Positions 51,761-62,959 of a stretch of DNA of 64,000 nucleotides are shown piece after piece. The stretch is from positions 1,178,001-1,242,000 of the forward strand of contig JASPKZ010008351.1 of NCBI GenBank assembly GCA_030220185.1. Reading direction: 5' to 3'. The translations under genes were made by a program, and so were the position numbers. Positions within the stretch are counted from its first letter, which is position 1, and each line of letters starts with the position of its first letter. The notes beneath the pieces were generated by a model. The model ran no database searches, was not told where the DNA came from, and was given only the letters and a program-made list of their open reading frames with translations. The stretch is from Diploptera punctata (lineage: Eukaryota; Arthropoda; Insecta; Blattodea; Blaberidae).

Positions 51761-52353
51761 TAAAGCATTTAAAAATAAAATATAGTCCCATAAAATTCAT
51801 TTGTTTTTATTTTCTTTATTAAAAGACTGTTTCAAAATTCCTTTACACACTTTTAAAGATAGGACATATTTTGACGAGGAACTCTTGTTCTGAAACATAT
51901 CATGAGAAGAATCAAGATTTAAAATGTTCGGATTCTCAATGGGCAATCCATATTGACAAAGAGCGACGTATGAAGTCTCTTGATGTTCCTTTTTCTTGTC
52001 AGTCCAAATTAATCTTGTTTATGAGAGCCCTATACAATCGGAGAATGGCCTCCTTGCATCAATTGTTTTCGGTATAAAAAAAGTCAGCTCATAGCCTCAT
52101 ACCATGCATTGTTGGAGGCGCGTGTATGAAAACATGCATCGCATGTGCATGGACTTCATGGTAATCATACCGAACACCTGATGGTGTTCACACAGGTAAG
52201 AGCTACTGTAGTTAATCTAAGTGGAATGGATTATTTGAAATAGGCCTATTGATTATTTACATAATTATACCACTGAAATGGCACATTTCTCATCAGAACA
52301 TTATCTAAGTACCTCTATAACCTCCAGAGGTTAGTGCCAAGAATTATAAACTA

Positions 52354-52854
52354 CTAGAAGTCCCGGCCACGCGTTGCTGTGGCTAAGGTATACGTTAAAA
52401 ATTTTAATTAAGTTGCTGTATTTCAGCCAGATTACTTAAAACTAATACTTACACACGAAATTAATAATATTAAAAATAAAATAAACACTGAACACACTTA
52501 AATTATGAAATAATCAATATTTGTAATGCAATCGAAATTCGCGGTTGCAACAAAAAGCACAGTCATCTGGATCTCTCTTTGTTAAATAATAAACCAATTA
52601 CCTTACCAAATTACCTTACACCGCCATCTGTTAGAATCGTATGGAACTCACAGATAATTATAACTCTTTGTTAAATAATAAACAAATAATTTGCAATAAA
52701 AAAATAATGCGACTATAAATTTAGTTATAAACTACCCTAAGTCTCAAGTTGGATCAAACTGCAGACACTGTGGAAAATTTTATTAAAATCGGTTCAGTAG
52801 TTTAGGATTCCATCGCGGACAAACAACGTGACACGAATTTTTTATATATTAAGA
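52354..52854 (-). mobile_element. Helitron 3, 501 bp
   Basis: Same CTAG/TC ends and hairpin as Helitron 2, offset by exactly 1,091 bp. Its outer (TC) end carries several private substitutions (catcgcggac, gtgacacgaa), so this end differs from the two upstream. Confidence 0.85.
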
Positions 52855-52857
52855 TTA

Positions 52858-53261
52858 TTTATATTTATATCTAGAACAACAAATAAAATCCTAATTAATT
52901 TTATGAAATGTAGATTTACCATAAAGCACGACTGAAATTAAACTCGGTCGGATATTTGAAATTAAAATGCCATGGGAGTCTCATATTGTGATGCTATACA
53001 GTATATCTCGAGAGGAACATAAATGCCATGACGGTCTAGTATATCTCGAGAGGAACATAAAAACTTACTTAATGAGGACAACATCCTCTTGACTGCAAAA
53101 TTCCCCTTTTTTTATAGCCAGTTGTTAAGCTGTATTTGCACCAGTTACATGTATCCATACAATTCACATGGTTTATTCGCACCGCGAGTTAAACTACGGT
53201 TATGTAAATAAACACAAGTTTCATATAAAAAAAGTTATAACTTCATAATTTGTCTGTCGCC
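52858..53261. other. AT-rich spacer
   Basis: Contains a direct repeat gtatatctcgaggaac-type phrase (52,999-53,023 and 53,038-53,061). No gene. Confidence 0.4.
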
Positions 53262-53400
53262 GTGGCGTAGTCGGTAGAGTCACTACCTTCCACTCCGGCA
53301 ACCCGGGTTCGATTCCCGGCGGGGTAGGGGTTTTTTAATCTCCACCTTGGGTCTGGGTGTGTATCCTGTCCTTGTGTCTATATGTGAGAATAACAAAAAG
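53262..53400 (+). mobile_element. SINE5, tRNA-derived, short body
   Basis: A-box tggcgtagtcggtagagtca and B-box cgggttcgattcccggcggg, then ggttttttaatctccacctt, gggtctgggtgtgtatcctg and tccttgtgtc. The anticodon arm does not form a proper tRNA. Single copy here. Confidence 0.75.
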
Positions 53401-53584
53401 GAAAACAGTGTAAATGAAAAGAAAAAAATATTATTCGGAAAAAACTTTAATTTTCAACGAATAATTGCTCTAAACACATAATACGTGCATTCTGTTGATT
53501 TATAAAATTTCAGTCCTCTTCTTAGAAAAAAAAACGTAGTTTTATGTCCTTCATCTTATCACAATTTATTTATTGTATTTATTT

Positions 53585-53645
53585 TACCTGATGGAGTTAA
53601 GACCGTAAGGTCTTCTCTTCCACTTCACCAGGGTTAAATTATACA
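53585..53645 (+). repeat. Short hairpin-bearing repeat, second copy
   Basis: tgatggagttaagaccgtaa, ggtcttctcttccacttcac. Relative of 23,097-23,142. The gacc/ggtc pairing is preserved. Confidence 0.5.
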
Positions 53646-53728
53646 TACAATAAGAATTATGATAAATGATACATAATAGATAATTATATACTACACAATA
53701 TAAAGTTGACAAGGAAAAGAAAGAAAGA

Positions 53729-53856
<128 letters not shown>

Positions 53857-53867
53857 GTAACAAAACC

Positions 53868-55791
53868 GGTTGGTGAAAATATTGAAGAAGAATGGCTTGC
53901 TCTACAAAGTATTTTGACACAAGCAGCAAATGAAAGCCTGGGTATCAAAACCAAATGGAATCGGAAAAAAGGACTACGGATATGGGATGAAAACATAAAA
54001 AAAGTAATTGATGATAAACGTGAAGCATATAAAAAATTTCTGTCTACAAAAAAAGATGAAGATAAAGTAGAGTATCATAGGAAGAGAGCCATAGCTAAAA
54101 TTGAAGTTCGCAAAAAACATAGACAAAGCTGGGAAGAGTTTGTCTCATTTTTGGAAAATGATATCACTAGGCCTCAACCAAAAATATATAAAGTTTTAAA
54201 AAATTTAAATAATGATTCAAGAGAAAATGCACATTTAAATTGTATATCTAAAGAATCTTGGCTTACCTACTTTCATCATTTATGGACACAAAAGGATGAT
54301 TTATTACAAATACCAATCTCTAATAACACTGCTTTGGAAAAAATTTCTATAGATGAATTAACTGATGTTAAATCATTAAAAAGTAACAAAGCTCCCGGAG
54401 AAGACCACATTAATCAAGAATTATTTAAATTTTCAACTAAATTTTTTTAGACAGATTTCTTATTCTCCTTAATATGATATGGGAAGGACAAGAACCACCA
54501 CAAAGCTGGAACAAATCCATTGTAATACCAATCTTCAAAAAAGGAAGTCGCCAAATCAAAGATAACTATCGTGGAATTAGCTTGTTGAACTCTGGATATA
54601 AAATTTATGCTAATATAATTAAGAATAAATTGAGGAAAATTTATGAAAATATAATTGGAGAAGAGCAGAATGGATTCAGAAAGGGTAGATCTTGTACAGA
54701 TGGATTCTTTACTCTAAAACTACTATTAGAAAAGCACAAGGAATTCAATATAGAAACTCATATCGCCTTCGTTGACTTCATAAAGGCTTTTGACAAAGTA
54801 GACAGAAATATATTACTACAAATTTTAGCTGATGATAACGTTCCACAACAATATATTACTAATATCTTCAACATCTATAAAGATAATGAAATCTCTGTTA
54901 AACAAGATGGCAAATTATCTTCTTGGGAAAAGATCAACACTGGAGTAAGACAGGGATGTGGACTTTCACCGGTGCTTTTCATTATATACATGAATAAATT
55001 AATAAATGAATGGAGGAAAACACAACGAGGATATATACCCATCAATAGGAACCTCAAACTCGATTGCTATTCTTTTTGCAGACGATTTAGCTCTTCTGGC
55101 ACTTTCCGAAAATGATTTGCAACGATCAATTTATAATTTACAAAAAAAATAGGTGCCAAATTTAATATGGAAATATCAATTAACAAAACTAAAATTATGG
55201 CATTTCATGGGAAGGACCCCATACAAAGTAAAATCTGTCTCCAGAATAAAATTTTAGAGAGATCTAATCAATTTAAATATCTTGGATATTATCTCTCTAT
55301 CTGGGATGAAAAGGATATCCCTGAAAAAGTTACTAGTTATAATAAAAGTTTAGGAATTATTAATCAAGTTATGAAACCATCCCTTGTACAAAAAAACACC
55401 AGATTACGTTTATATAACACTTTGGCTAGACCAGTGTTGACCTATGGTAGTGAAGCATGGACACTAAGAAAACAACATGAAAGCAGAATAACGGCTTGTG
55501 AAATGAGATTCATGCGCAGAACAGCGGGTTACACCAGATGGGATCGGAAAAGGAACACCGATATCTTAAAAGAATTGAAGACTACGCCAATTTTGGAATA
55601 TATTAAACAGTATCAACTAAATTGGAAACACCATCTTGAAAGAATGAGTTCAAATCGGATCCCCAAAGCTGTTTATAATTATATACCAAGAGGACGAAGA
55701 TCACTGGGCCGTCCTATGAAACGCTGGAGGGAAAATTTTCTATAGGATCGTAACAGGCCTTGGCCTAATACTTGGAAGGAAGAAGAAGAAG
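53868..55791 (+). pseudogene. LINE-E: the longest element, RT to 3' end
   Basis: A 1,924-bp copy flanked by the 9-bp duplication aacaaaacc (53,859-53,867; 55,792-55,800). The linker QAANESLGIKTKWNRKKGLR is followed by the RT fingers KSNKAPGEDHINQELFK, PIFKKGSRQIKDNYRGISLL, EEQNGFRKGRSCTDGFFTLK, the palm AFVDFIKAFDKVDRNIL, GVRQGCGLSPVLFIIYM, LFADDLALLALSE (FADD at 55,075-55,086), FKYLGYYLSIWDEKDIPEKV, LARPVLTYGSEAWTLRK, HHLERMSSNRIPKAVYNYIP and RGRRSLGRPMKRWRENFL. The tail is (GAA)n. Three frameshifts (about 54,450, 55,060 and 55,145) break it. Catalytic residues are intact, so decay is recent. Endonuclease is absent (5' truncation). Confidence 0.97.
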
Positions 55792-55854
55792 AACAAAACC
55801 TATAACGATTATTTTATTCTAAACTTTATAATAGCAGGTGGCACATAATTATAT

Positions 55855-56199
55855 GTCCCGCGCCGTAGCCGAGCGGTTAAGGTAGGAAGCCTTGGCGCAG
55901 AGCTACGGGACTTGCGCTGGTTCGAGTCTCCATGGGGGAAGACATTTTCTCATGGTATTTCGGCCAGTATGGGACCGGTGCCTACCCAGCATCGTGAGGC
56001 AATTGGGTAGTTACAATAAGTAGCGGTTCCAGGTTGAGGAACCAGCTATAACGGCTGGGGGACTCGACATGCTAACCACATGTCACCCCTACACTGGCTG
56101 TTGATCATCTACCTCTGTGATTGACACATGTGGATGTGAAGGGCCAGCAGCCGGCTGGTAAAAGGACAACCGCTGAAAAGTGGAAAGACCCTCAATCGG
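55855..56199 (+). mobile_element. SINE1, complete reference copy
   Basis: cccgcgccgtagccgagcgg (A box region), ggttcgagtctcc (B box), body, end ccctcaatcgg. Flanked by the perfect 12-bp duplication acataattatat (55,843-55,854; 56,200-56,211). The head fits a Leu/Ser-type tRNA. Confidence 0.96.
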
Positions 56200-56269
56200 A
56201 CATAATTATATAAGAAAATCTTGCATTATCTAATTTATTCTTACTAAGTCACGACAACACTACATTTGG

Positions 56270-56420
56270 ACCAGCAGCATCAACCATCATACTGGATGTT
56301 GTAGCGAAGAGGGACCTGATGAAGATGGAACGGATGTTCTGAAAGGCCTACAGGCATAAAGAATACATATTTTATGAGTTGGGGACGACGGATCTTACCT
56401 AAGAAGGTATATTTTAACTT
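56270..56420 (+). mobile_element. Penelope-like tail, diverged
   Basis: gacctgatgaagatggaacg, ttctgaaaggcctacaggc, ttggggacgacggatcttac, aaggtatattttaactta. Same order as the other Penelope-like tails (GPDEDGTDVLKGLQA codons, then 3' UTR). Confidence 0.6.
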
Positions 56421-56707
56421 ATTTTATTTTATGACAGTTATTTGTCAGAACATCATTCATCAGCAATTTAAGATGAATCTTTCCTCATACCACCTAGTGA
56501 TCAAATCTACACAGATCATAAAGGAATCAAAATTAGGTATTTTCAGATAGGGAACTGCTGCTTGGTAGTGCATTTTTCGAGCTCCACAAAGATTTGAACG
56601 TTTAATGAGTATAATTACTTTTTTTGTAATCTGCTTTATTTTTTGTATCCAAGGACAAATTACCAATTACTATTCAAATCGATTGTTGAAAGTAGCAAAT
56701 ACCAATC

Positions 56708-57245
56708 ATTATATGGGTGCGAAACATGGACTCTTACTTTAAGGGAGGAAAGGAGAATACAAGTATTTGAGAATAAAGTACTTGGGAACATTTTTGGACC
56801 AAAGAGAGATGAACAGACAGGTGAATGGAGAAGACTACATAACAATTAACTACATGGTCTTTATAGGAAGCCAGATATAATAAGAACAGTTAAGTCTCGT
56901 AGACTGCGATGGGCAGGACATGTTGCACGTATGGGGAATGATCAGCTTTACATGGAAGCTTCTTGTAGGAAAGCCAGAAGGAAAACGCCCAGTTGGTAGA
57001 CCAAGAATGAGGTGGGAGAATGACATTAACTATGATTTGAGGGAAGTAGATTATACAGGGAATGATTGGAAAGCATTAGACCAAGAATGAGGTGGGAGAA
57101 TGACATTAACTATGATTTGAGGGAAGTAGATTATACAGGGAATGATTGGAAAGCATTATCTCAGGATAGGGATGTATGGAGAGCTTATGTCCGCGCGGCC
57201 ATGAACCTACGGGTTCGATAGTGCCAGTGAGTAAGTAAGTAAGCA
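56708..57245 (+). pseudogene. LINE-A 3' end with internal 80-bp duplication
   Basis: YGCETWTLTLREERRIQVFE, NKVLGNIFGPKRDEQTGEWR, then after a frameshift GHVARMGN, GKPEGKRPVGRPRMRWEN. The segment gaccaagaatgaggtgggag ... aaagcatta occurs twice in tandem (56,999-57,078; 57,079-57,158), then MNLRVR and (AGTA)n. The 14-bp duplication agcaaataccaatc (56,694-56,707; 57,246-57,259) flanks it. Confidence 0.95.
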
Positions 57246-57259
57246 AGCAAATACCAATC

Positions 57260-57609
57260 TCAATACATGAAATAAACCTGCGCACTTCTTTTAGCCGTAA
57301 TCTTGATGTCAGGTCTAGACCTACGACGAAGCAGGCAGAATGCAACCATTTTCTGCTCGGTTTCTGTAAAAATTTCGTACAACAATATGATTTGCTTTAG
57401 AAGTTAGCCCTATCGTTAGCAGTAGACATTTGTTTGTTACGATAATAAATTTGAGCATATCATTATATTCAATATCACTTGGCGCCAGATCAATGGTTGG
57501 TTCTCCATTTCAAATAATATCTCTCATCTGTATATATGTAACCTAAGAGATCTGGAATATTCTGTATTCGAACCAATTTTCCCCATATGACCATTAAACA
57601 AATTCTCAT
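57260..57609. other. Spacer
   Basis: No feature recognised. Confidence 0.4.
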
Positions 57610-58252
57610 AAGTAATGCCATGAGCGATTTTCAATTTATAGACAAATTTACGAGTCACGAAGTGATGAGTTAATTTTTCTAGAGGATTTGGAAATCAAGA
57701 ATGGCATTTGTTAGGACTATTCAACTAATAAAATTAAGTTGTTTACTCAAAAGTCATTATTTAAATATAGTTATCGGTATTTTAAAATATTGGTATATTT
57801 AATGTAAACGGCAATGTTTGAAAACAAATCATCAGAAATGTGAGGTTATGTAGATTCACTGCAACTTGATCATATTATTTATTGCCAAATAGGATCGCAA
57901 TATTGTAAGAATGCACCCTAGTGGAGAAATAATGAAACACATAAAACTGTATATTATGTTCAACATTATAGGTTATGTATTTATTTTTTTAGTAAACAAC
58001 TCAGTAAAATCAAGGAATATGTTCATTATTTGCTATATTCAATGTATTTGTTGGAGAAAAATAAGGCTCTGAGTTGTTCAGAATATTAAAAAAAGGAGCT
58101 TTCTTTATCACAAAAGCAACAGCTGATAAAGAGAAATAGATAAAGAGCGAGGTGAAACACGTCTGTCATTGGTTGTAAAACAAAATTCACTGAAACGTGA
58201 TTGATCATTAAAAAATTTCAAAACAAAAATTTGGGGCACGAGTTAAATAGTC
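57610..58252 (+). mobile_element. Repeat R3, copy 4, subtype 2
   Basis: Termini aagtaatgccatgagcgatt and ggggcacgagttaaatagtc. Interior as in copy 3. The hairpin at the left end is partly eroded. Confidence 0.88.
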
Positions 58253-59613
58253 GCCTTAAAATCATGAAATTAACTATAACAATGAAAATTCTAAATCTTC
58301 AATTTGTTTATAAAATCTTCAAAGCAAACCTATCATTAAAACTCAAAAATTAATTTGCTGTATTATTTTAAACTAATTCTCAATAACAGATCAAAATTAT
58401 CTTTGATGATAACATGATTGTAAATGTAGCAGAAGGACTTCATGAAAAAAGGAAGAAGGTGAGTTCTGGAGATCTTCGTTGTAATCTGTTACATATGGAA
58501 GCTTATACTTGAATGAGGAAATAATTAAAAGCACCACAACGATAAAGTTATTATCAATACTTGTCGTAGAATAGGAAGTAATTTACTTAAAAAATTCCTG
58601 CTCCTTGCTGATATGCTTCGAACCTGAATTACTTGACGGCATCCTAGTTTTGACGTCCTCATGAGATAAGAACCAAGAAGCTCACTATACTCGGACCAAC
58701 GGATCTGTGCCCCTGTAGCGCTGGCATCGTTCTTCAAAAAGTACACGTCAGTTCTCACACCATTCCACCGCGTTCCCCTCCCATTACGTCAAATAGAAAC
58801 CACTGTAACTGACCGAGTAGGGATGTTGCCAAACTTCCCCGGTGCCAGGCTCTTGAATATTGAATATTGTAAGGTTAATTATTACTTCTTCATATTTAAT
58901 TTAAATAGGTCTAATGACACAGAGATTTCTACGATTAATGGATATAATTATAATAGTGGATATTTGTAGGTTAAATGGAAATTACGTGAAGGGAATCCAC
59001 ATATGTTGTTTTTAAAGATAAATGTTTCGTCATAAATACTTCTCCTTCACCTCATTGTCTTATTTAGTTAGATTTGGAACGTAATCTTGAAGTCCTGACA
59101 AAATTATAAAATTTTAGGTATGAACACAGTCCTGTAGCCTCCTTCTTTCTCATCCGGGCTAGGGACGGGTTATGGCGAAGTTACTACATGCTACGATCTT
59201 ATTTACATATTATATAACATACTGATACTATAGAGGAATTCTAATTTATGCTTATGAATTAAGCTAATGATAATAATTTACAATTTACATAGTATATAAC
59301 ATAACATACTGATACTGAGTTGACAACATTAGACTGTGAGTGCAAATAATATCCCGTAAGAAAGCTCAGAACTGTGAGTAATGGGAGGAGAGAAAGAGAG
59401 AGATAGAAAATAGAGACAGGCAAGAATGCAGGGAGGGAAATAATTTACCGAGTCTGAAACAGAATTAGTGTTTAGTTCGCATTTCTTATGGGGGCACAGA
59501 TCCGTTGGTCAAAGAATACATAACTATTGGATGTATACCTCGGTTTAGGACTAATTTTCACTTACGAAAATCAAATTAATGTTTTTTTTACCTTAGTATA
59601 ATCTCTCTTTTTT
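58253..59613. other. Long spacer with a 20-bp inverted pair
   Basis: gaccaacggatctgtgcccc (58,694-58,713) has its exact inverse at 59,491-59,510. No other structure and no recognised gene. The minus frame 58,525-58,758 has no known domain. Confidence 0.45.
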
Positions 59614-59695
59614 TAGGAACCTTTACATACCCCACGCCACACGGGTTTTACAGGGACTACCTGTCGGGAGAGGATTTTAAAATCTAGATATTACA
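59614..59695. repeat. Old short repeat shared with 18.7 kb
   Basis: taggaacctttacatacccc ... ctgtcgggagaggattttaa. See 18,720-18,812. Confidence 0.4.
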
Positions 59696-59864
59696 CATAC
59701 TTTTTTGACTACATAAAGAAATGGAGACACTCCCTGGATGAGTGATCAGCTCAATGCCAAGGCAACTTCCAAGATAACATAAACATTTAAGACAAGACAT
59801 GCCATTTACTCATACATTCATACTAAACAAGATAAATGAGATTTGGATAAAATGTGATGGTCAG

Positions 59865-60025
59865 ATGGTGTTCGGGGACTATTTGGATCTTAAAGTTTCC
59901 TGAAATTTGTCTTATAAGTGAGAACCCCCCCCCAAAATTAACTCACCCAGGAAACTTGTCCCTCCTGGGACCGAATTCGGGCCCGCTGCATGTGATGTAA
60001 TGGCGTTACAATTAGACCACAAATG
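59865..60025 (-). mobile_element. SINE2, ancient head fragment
   Basis: Antisense SINE2: ttcggggactatttggatct, taaagtttcctgaaatttgt, aactcacccaggaaacttgt, gggcccgctgcatgtgatgt. Highly diverged. The tail half is missing. Confidence 0.75.
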
Positions 60026-60332
60026 ATTGTTCTTAATTCAATTAAATTTACTATGAATATACCTTGGAGCATGGTTATTTCTACATCGCCATTTTTACAT
60101 ATTTTCAAAACAATTTTAGTAATTAGCTATAACGAAGTTCTTTAAGAACCTAGATCTTCTACATCGCAATACAAATCTGGGCATGAAAGAGCAGAAAAAA
60201 AAAATTTAATTTGTGTCTTCAGACTTCGTGCCGTAAATCTACAACATAGTCAGGCTCACGACTTTACTTCTCTTCCAAGGAAGTCACACTTAGGATTTGT
60301 TGAGCTTAACAATTGTATAGCTGGCTTAACTT

Positions 60333-60334
<2 letters not shown>
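60026..60334. other. Spacer
   Basis: No feature recognised. Confidence 0.35.
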
Positions 60335-60394
<60 letters not shown>

Positions 60395-60437
60395 GAGACA
60401 GAGAGACAGAGAGAGAGAGAGACAGAGAGACAGAGAG

Positions 60438-60475
<38 letters not shown>

Positions 60476-60512
60476 ACAGAGAGAGAGAGAGACAGAGAGA
60501 GAGAGAGACAGA

Positions 60513-60566
<54 letters not shown>

Positions 60567-60605
60567 CAGAGAGAGACAGAGAGAGACAGAGAGAGACAGA
60601 GAGAC

Positions 60606-60666
<61 letters not shown>
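60335..60666. repeat. 330-bp (GA)n/(GACA)n purine tract
   Basis: Pure purine/AC-interrupted repeats: two (GA)n blocks of about 50 bp flank an interior of GACAGAGA higher-order units. The long open frames on both strands here (Arg-Glu/Asp-Arg and Ser-Leu repeats) are artefacts of the repeat. Confidence 0.98.
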
Positions 60667-60668
<2 letters not shown>

Positions 60669-61254
60669 CAAGAGTAGATCGTTGACCGCTTTAGTCCAAC
60701 TACAAAAGAAAGATTCCACCCTGCTGTCAGTTTTCCTCTTCCCCCTTTTCCAATTAACATCTGGTGAAGAAACACCGACAACACTGGTGCGAGGAGAGAG
60801 GTGAGTACAGTTGTCTCATTCTACAAATTTCTCGTAAAGTTAAACCAGAGAGACTGTAATAGTGTATCAGGACCGACCGAAATCTAATAAACAATCAGCG
60901 AATGAAATTAAGCATAAGACTATTTTTTTAAATATAATATGGAGTATGCAGTTGGAAATAAAATGTGCGAGAGAGATAAAATCTTAATTTCTTCTATTGT
61001 TTTTGTTCTAGTTGAAATGTATTGTACTTATTCTGTGTGTTTATTTTAGATTTTATTTTGAATATGTTGCTTAATTGTTTCTAGAAAACAGAAATAAAAA
61101 TGACATATTGAGAGAAAAAAACAAAACGCTTGTTTTTATGTGTATGAAGTTGAATATTTATTTATTGTGAGTGGGATTAAGCATGAAATGTCAGATGGGC
61201 CTGTGTGTACTTAAAGGTGGAGATTTAGAATAATATAAATCTGTATCCTTGCCT
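60667..61254. other. Spacer, possible untranslated exon
   Basis: 60,667-60,799 is non-repetitive and moderately GC-rich and is followed by gaggtgagtacag, a good splice donor at 60,800. It could be a 5' exon next to a GAGA-rich promoter. Unproven. Confidence 0.2.
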
Positions 61255-61605
61255 CTGGTCCCGAAGGTCGCGGGTTCAAACCCGGCCGGGATCGATAGAT
61301 TTTTTAGGATGGAAAAATCCAAGGAGCAAGTCCTTCGGGAGGGACTTTAAGCCGTGAGATTTTCAGGCTCGTAAATGATCCTTAAGCCTGAATGAAAAGG
61401 CATCTAAGCAAAATTTACCGAATTTTCCCGTCCTAGTACTACCTTGGTTTCCTAGATGTCAGTATGAGGTGGAACGCTGACCACGGACCACTCAAATAAC
61501 ATCTGTACGAAAACAAGTGTAACTAAATTAGTATGGTTCAAATTCTTCCCTGTAGGGGGAGAGCGCCTAAATCTCTGTTAAGGGAAAACATGGGCTTACA
61601 AGACA
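61255..61605 (+). mobile_element. SINE4, 5'-truncated
   Basis: Starts at ttgcctctggtcccgaaggt (A box missing), has B-box gcgggttcaaacccgg, the body, and the end aacatgggcttacaagac. Little diverged from 21.1 kb. Confidence 0.92.
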
Positions 61606-61769
61606 AGATTAAAAAATAGTATTTTGTTTCTATAAAATATTTAATATAAGTATTTAATGTACTTAAGAATCTAAATATTTCCATCATTCCTTTATTTATT
61701 TTACGGTCCCACTTTGTATAAGTCTGTTGCTGTTATTTGGCATTCATCTCTTCTTCATATTGTCCAAGC
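61606..61769. other. AT-rich spacer
   Basis: Nothing recognised. Confidence 0.3.
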
Positions 61770-61935
61770 CCATCTTCAACGAATACCATCTCACAGAATT
61801 CCAAAAGCTGTGCTTCGTTACTATCCTCAAGGCAAAAGTTCGCTGGAAAGTTCAAAAAAGCACTGGATGGAAAATCCCTCTTTGAAACTGTAACAGGTCT
61901 CATGGCCTACTACTTGCATGAATGATGATGATTTA
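61770..61935 (+). pseudogene. LINE 3' end, unassigned family
   Basis: Frame: HLQRIPSHRIPKAVLRYYPQ, GKSSLESSKKHWMENPS, then stop, aacaggtctcatggcctact and a (GAT)n tail. It has the RIPK..L.Y.P.G....... W layout of LINE-B/C/E, diverged. Confidence 0.7.
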
Positions 61936-62189
61936 AATATTTCATATAAAATTTACCATATGATTAAAAATGGCCATAATAATCAAAGCATGCTACAGAG
62001 ATAATTATTGTTTTTACAGATTGAAGAGTAAATTTGGAGAAATTTTATATTTAAAAGACTTAATATTTCATATTCTCAACTGTCTATTAGATAGACTGGT
62101 CGTTAGTTTACTGGTTAGAGATAAATAAATAAGATTTTAAAATCGCCAATTATAACATATTTTTTATTAGGAATATTCCACACTACAGT

Positions 62190-62430
62190 GGTTCTCCTTC
62201 AACCCAAAGTGATTTGTCGCCAGCAGTTTCTGTCTAAAGCATCTTCTTCCCTCAAATCTCTAGCTTCCATACTTCTCATTCCATCTATCCAACGTTCTCT
62301 AGATCTGCCTCTTCCACATCTTCCATTAGCTTTCTAATCAATGATCTTCTTTGGTATTCCATCTTCTTCCATTCTTATGAGATATCCATTCCATTTCAGA
62401 TCTTTTCTTCTATTTATAACATACAAGTAT
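62190..62430 (-). pseudogene. LINE 3' end, unassigned family
   Basis: The minus frame reads LKWNGYLIRMEEDGIPKKII, a stop, KANGRCGRGRSRERWIDGMR, SMEARDLREEDALDRNCWRQ and ITLG. The order (W.GYLIRM....IPK, GR..RGR...RW, LR..D..DR..WR) is a LINE C-terminus unlike the other families here. No tail recognised. Confidence 0.75.
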
Positions 62431-62955
62431 ATTTTAATGTTTAAGCTTCGACCAATGGTAGAGTAGGATTTGGTCATGTAATCGTTTTAAATTTTTAGAA
62501 TATCCAATATGGTAATTCACCAGTTCTTCATAGATGTTTGTAGAAGATGGACGCTTCTGGGCACAAGTGAAAAAGTTCCTTATATTAGGAATCCCCTATA
62601 TTTAAAATTACGAACAAATAGGTCGCAATAACTAATAGACTGAATAAATAATTTAAAAATTTCAAAGATAAAATATTTGATATTTATGAAAAGTTCGTTA
62701 TATTCGGAGTGGGAAAATAGTGCCGTAAAATTGAACAAATTTAGTTGGAAGTATACTAGTGCAAAATATATTTATTAAATTAATTTTTACATTTCTGAAA
62801 CTTCTGTGTGTTCCATTTAAATATTATTAGATTTACTGAATGTGCTAAACCATTGTCTAAAACGGAACCCACGACAACAACCTACAAGACATCCCACTTC
62901 AGATGTCGCCTCACGAGAAACAACTAAAGTAATTAATATTCATATTCTAATAACT
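62431..62955. other. AT-rich spacer
   Basis: No feature recognised. Confidence 0.4.
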
Positions 62956-62959
62956 AACT

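Larger units (their letters stand above)
50231..52857. repeat. Tandem array, 1,091-bp period, about 2.4 units
   Basis: Units start at 50,231, 51,321 and 52,412 (the gttgctgt-tttcagccagat phrase). Each full unit is the right part of a Helitron, a spacer of about 592 bp and the left end of the next Helitron. Units 2 and 3 share a 16-bp insertion (caaattaccttac area) absent from unit 1. Unit 3 stops at the Helitron end near 52,857. The spacer carries a 79-codon minus frame (50,707-50,946, MYRALINKINLTDKK...), intact in unit 1 and frameshifted by one base in unit 2. Its product is unknown. Confidence 0.95.

Noticed and set aside
55858..55945. SINE1 heads as functional tRNA genes
   Set aside because: A and B boxes are good but the arms do not fold as a tRNA, and the same head recurs with a fixed 3' body and target duplications.
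60306..60804. Long open frames (137-163 codons) on both strands over the GA tract
   Set aside because: They encode only Arg-Glu/Asp or Ser-Leu dipeptide runs. Any GA repeat is open in several frames.
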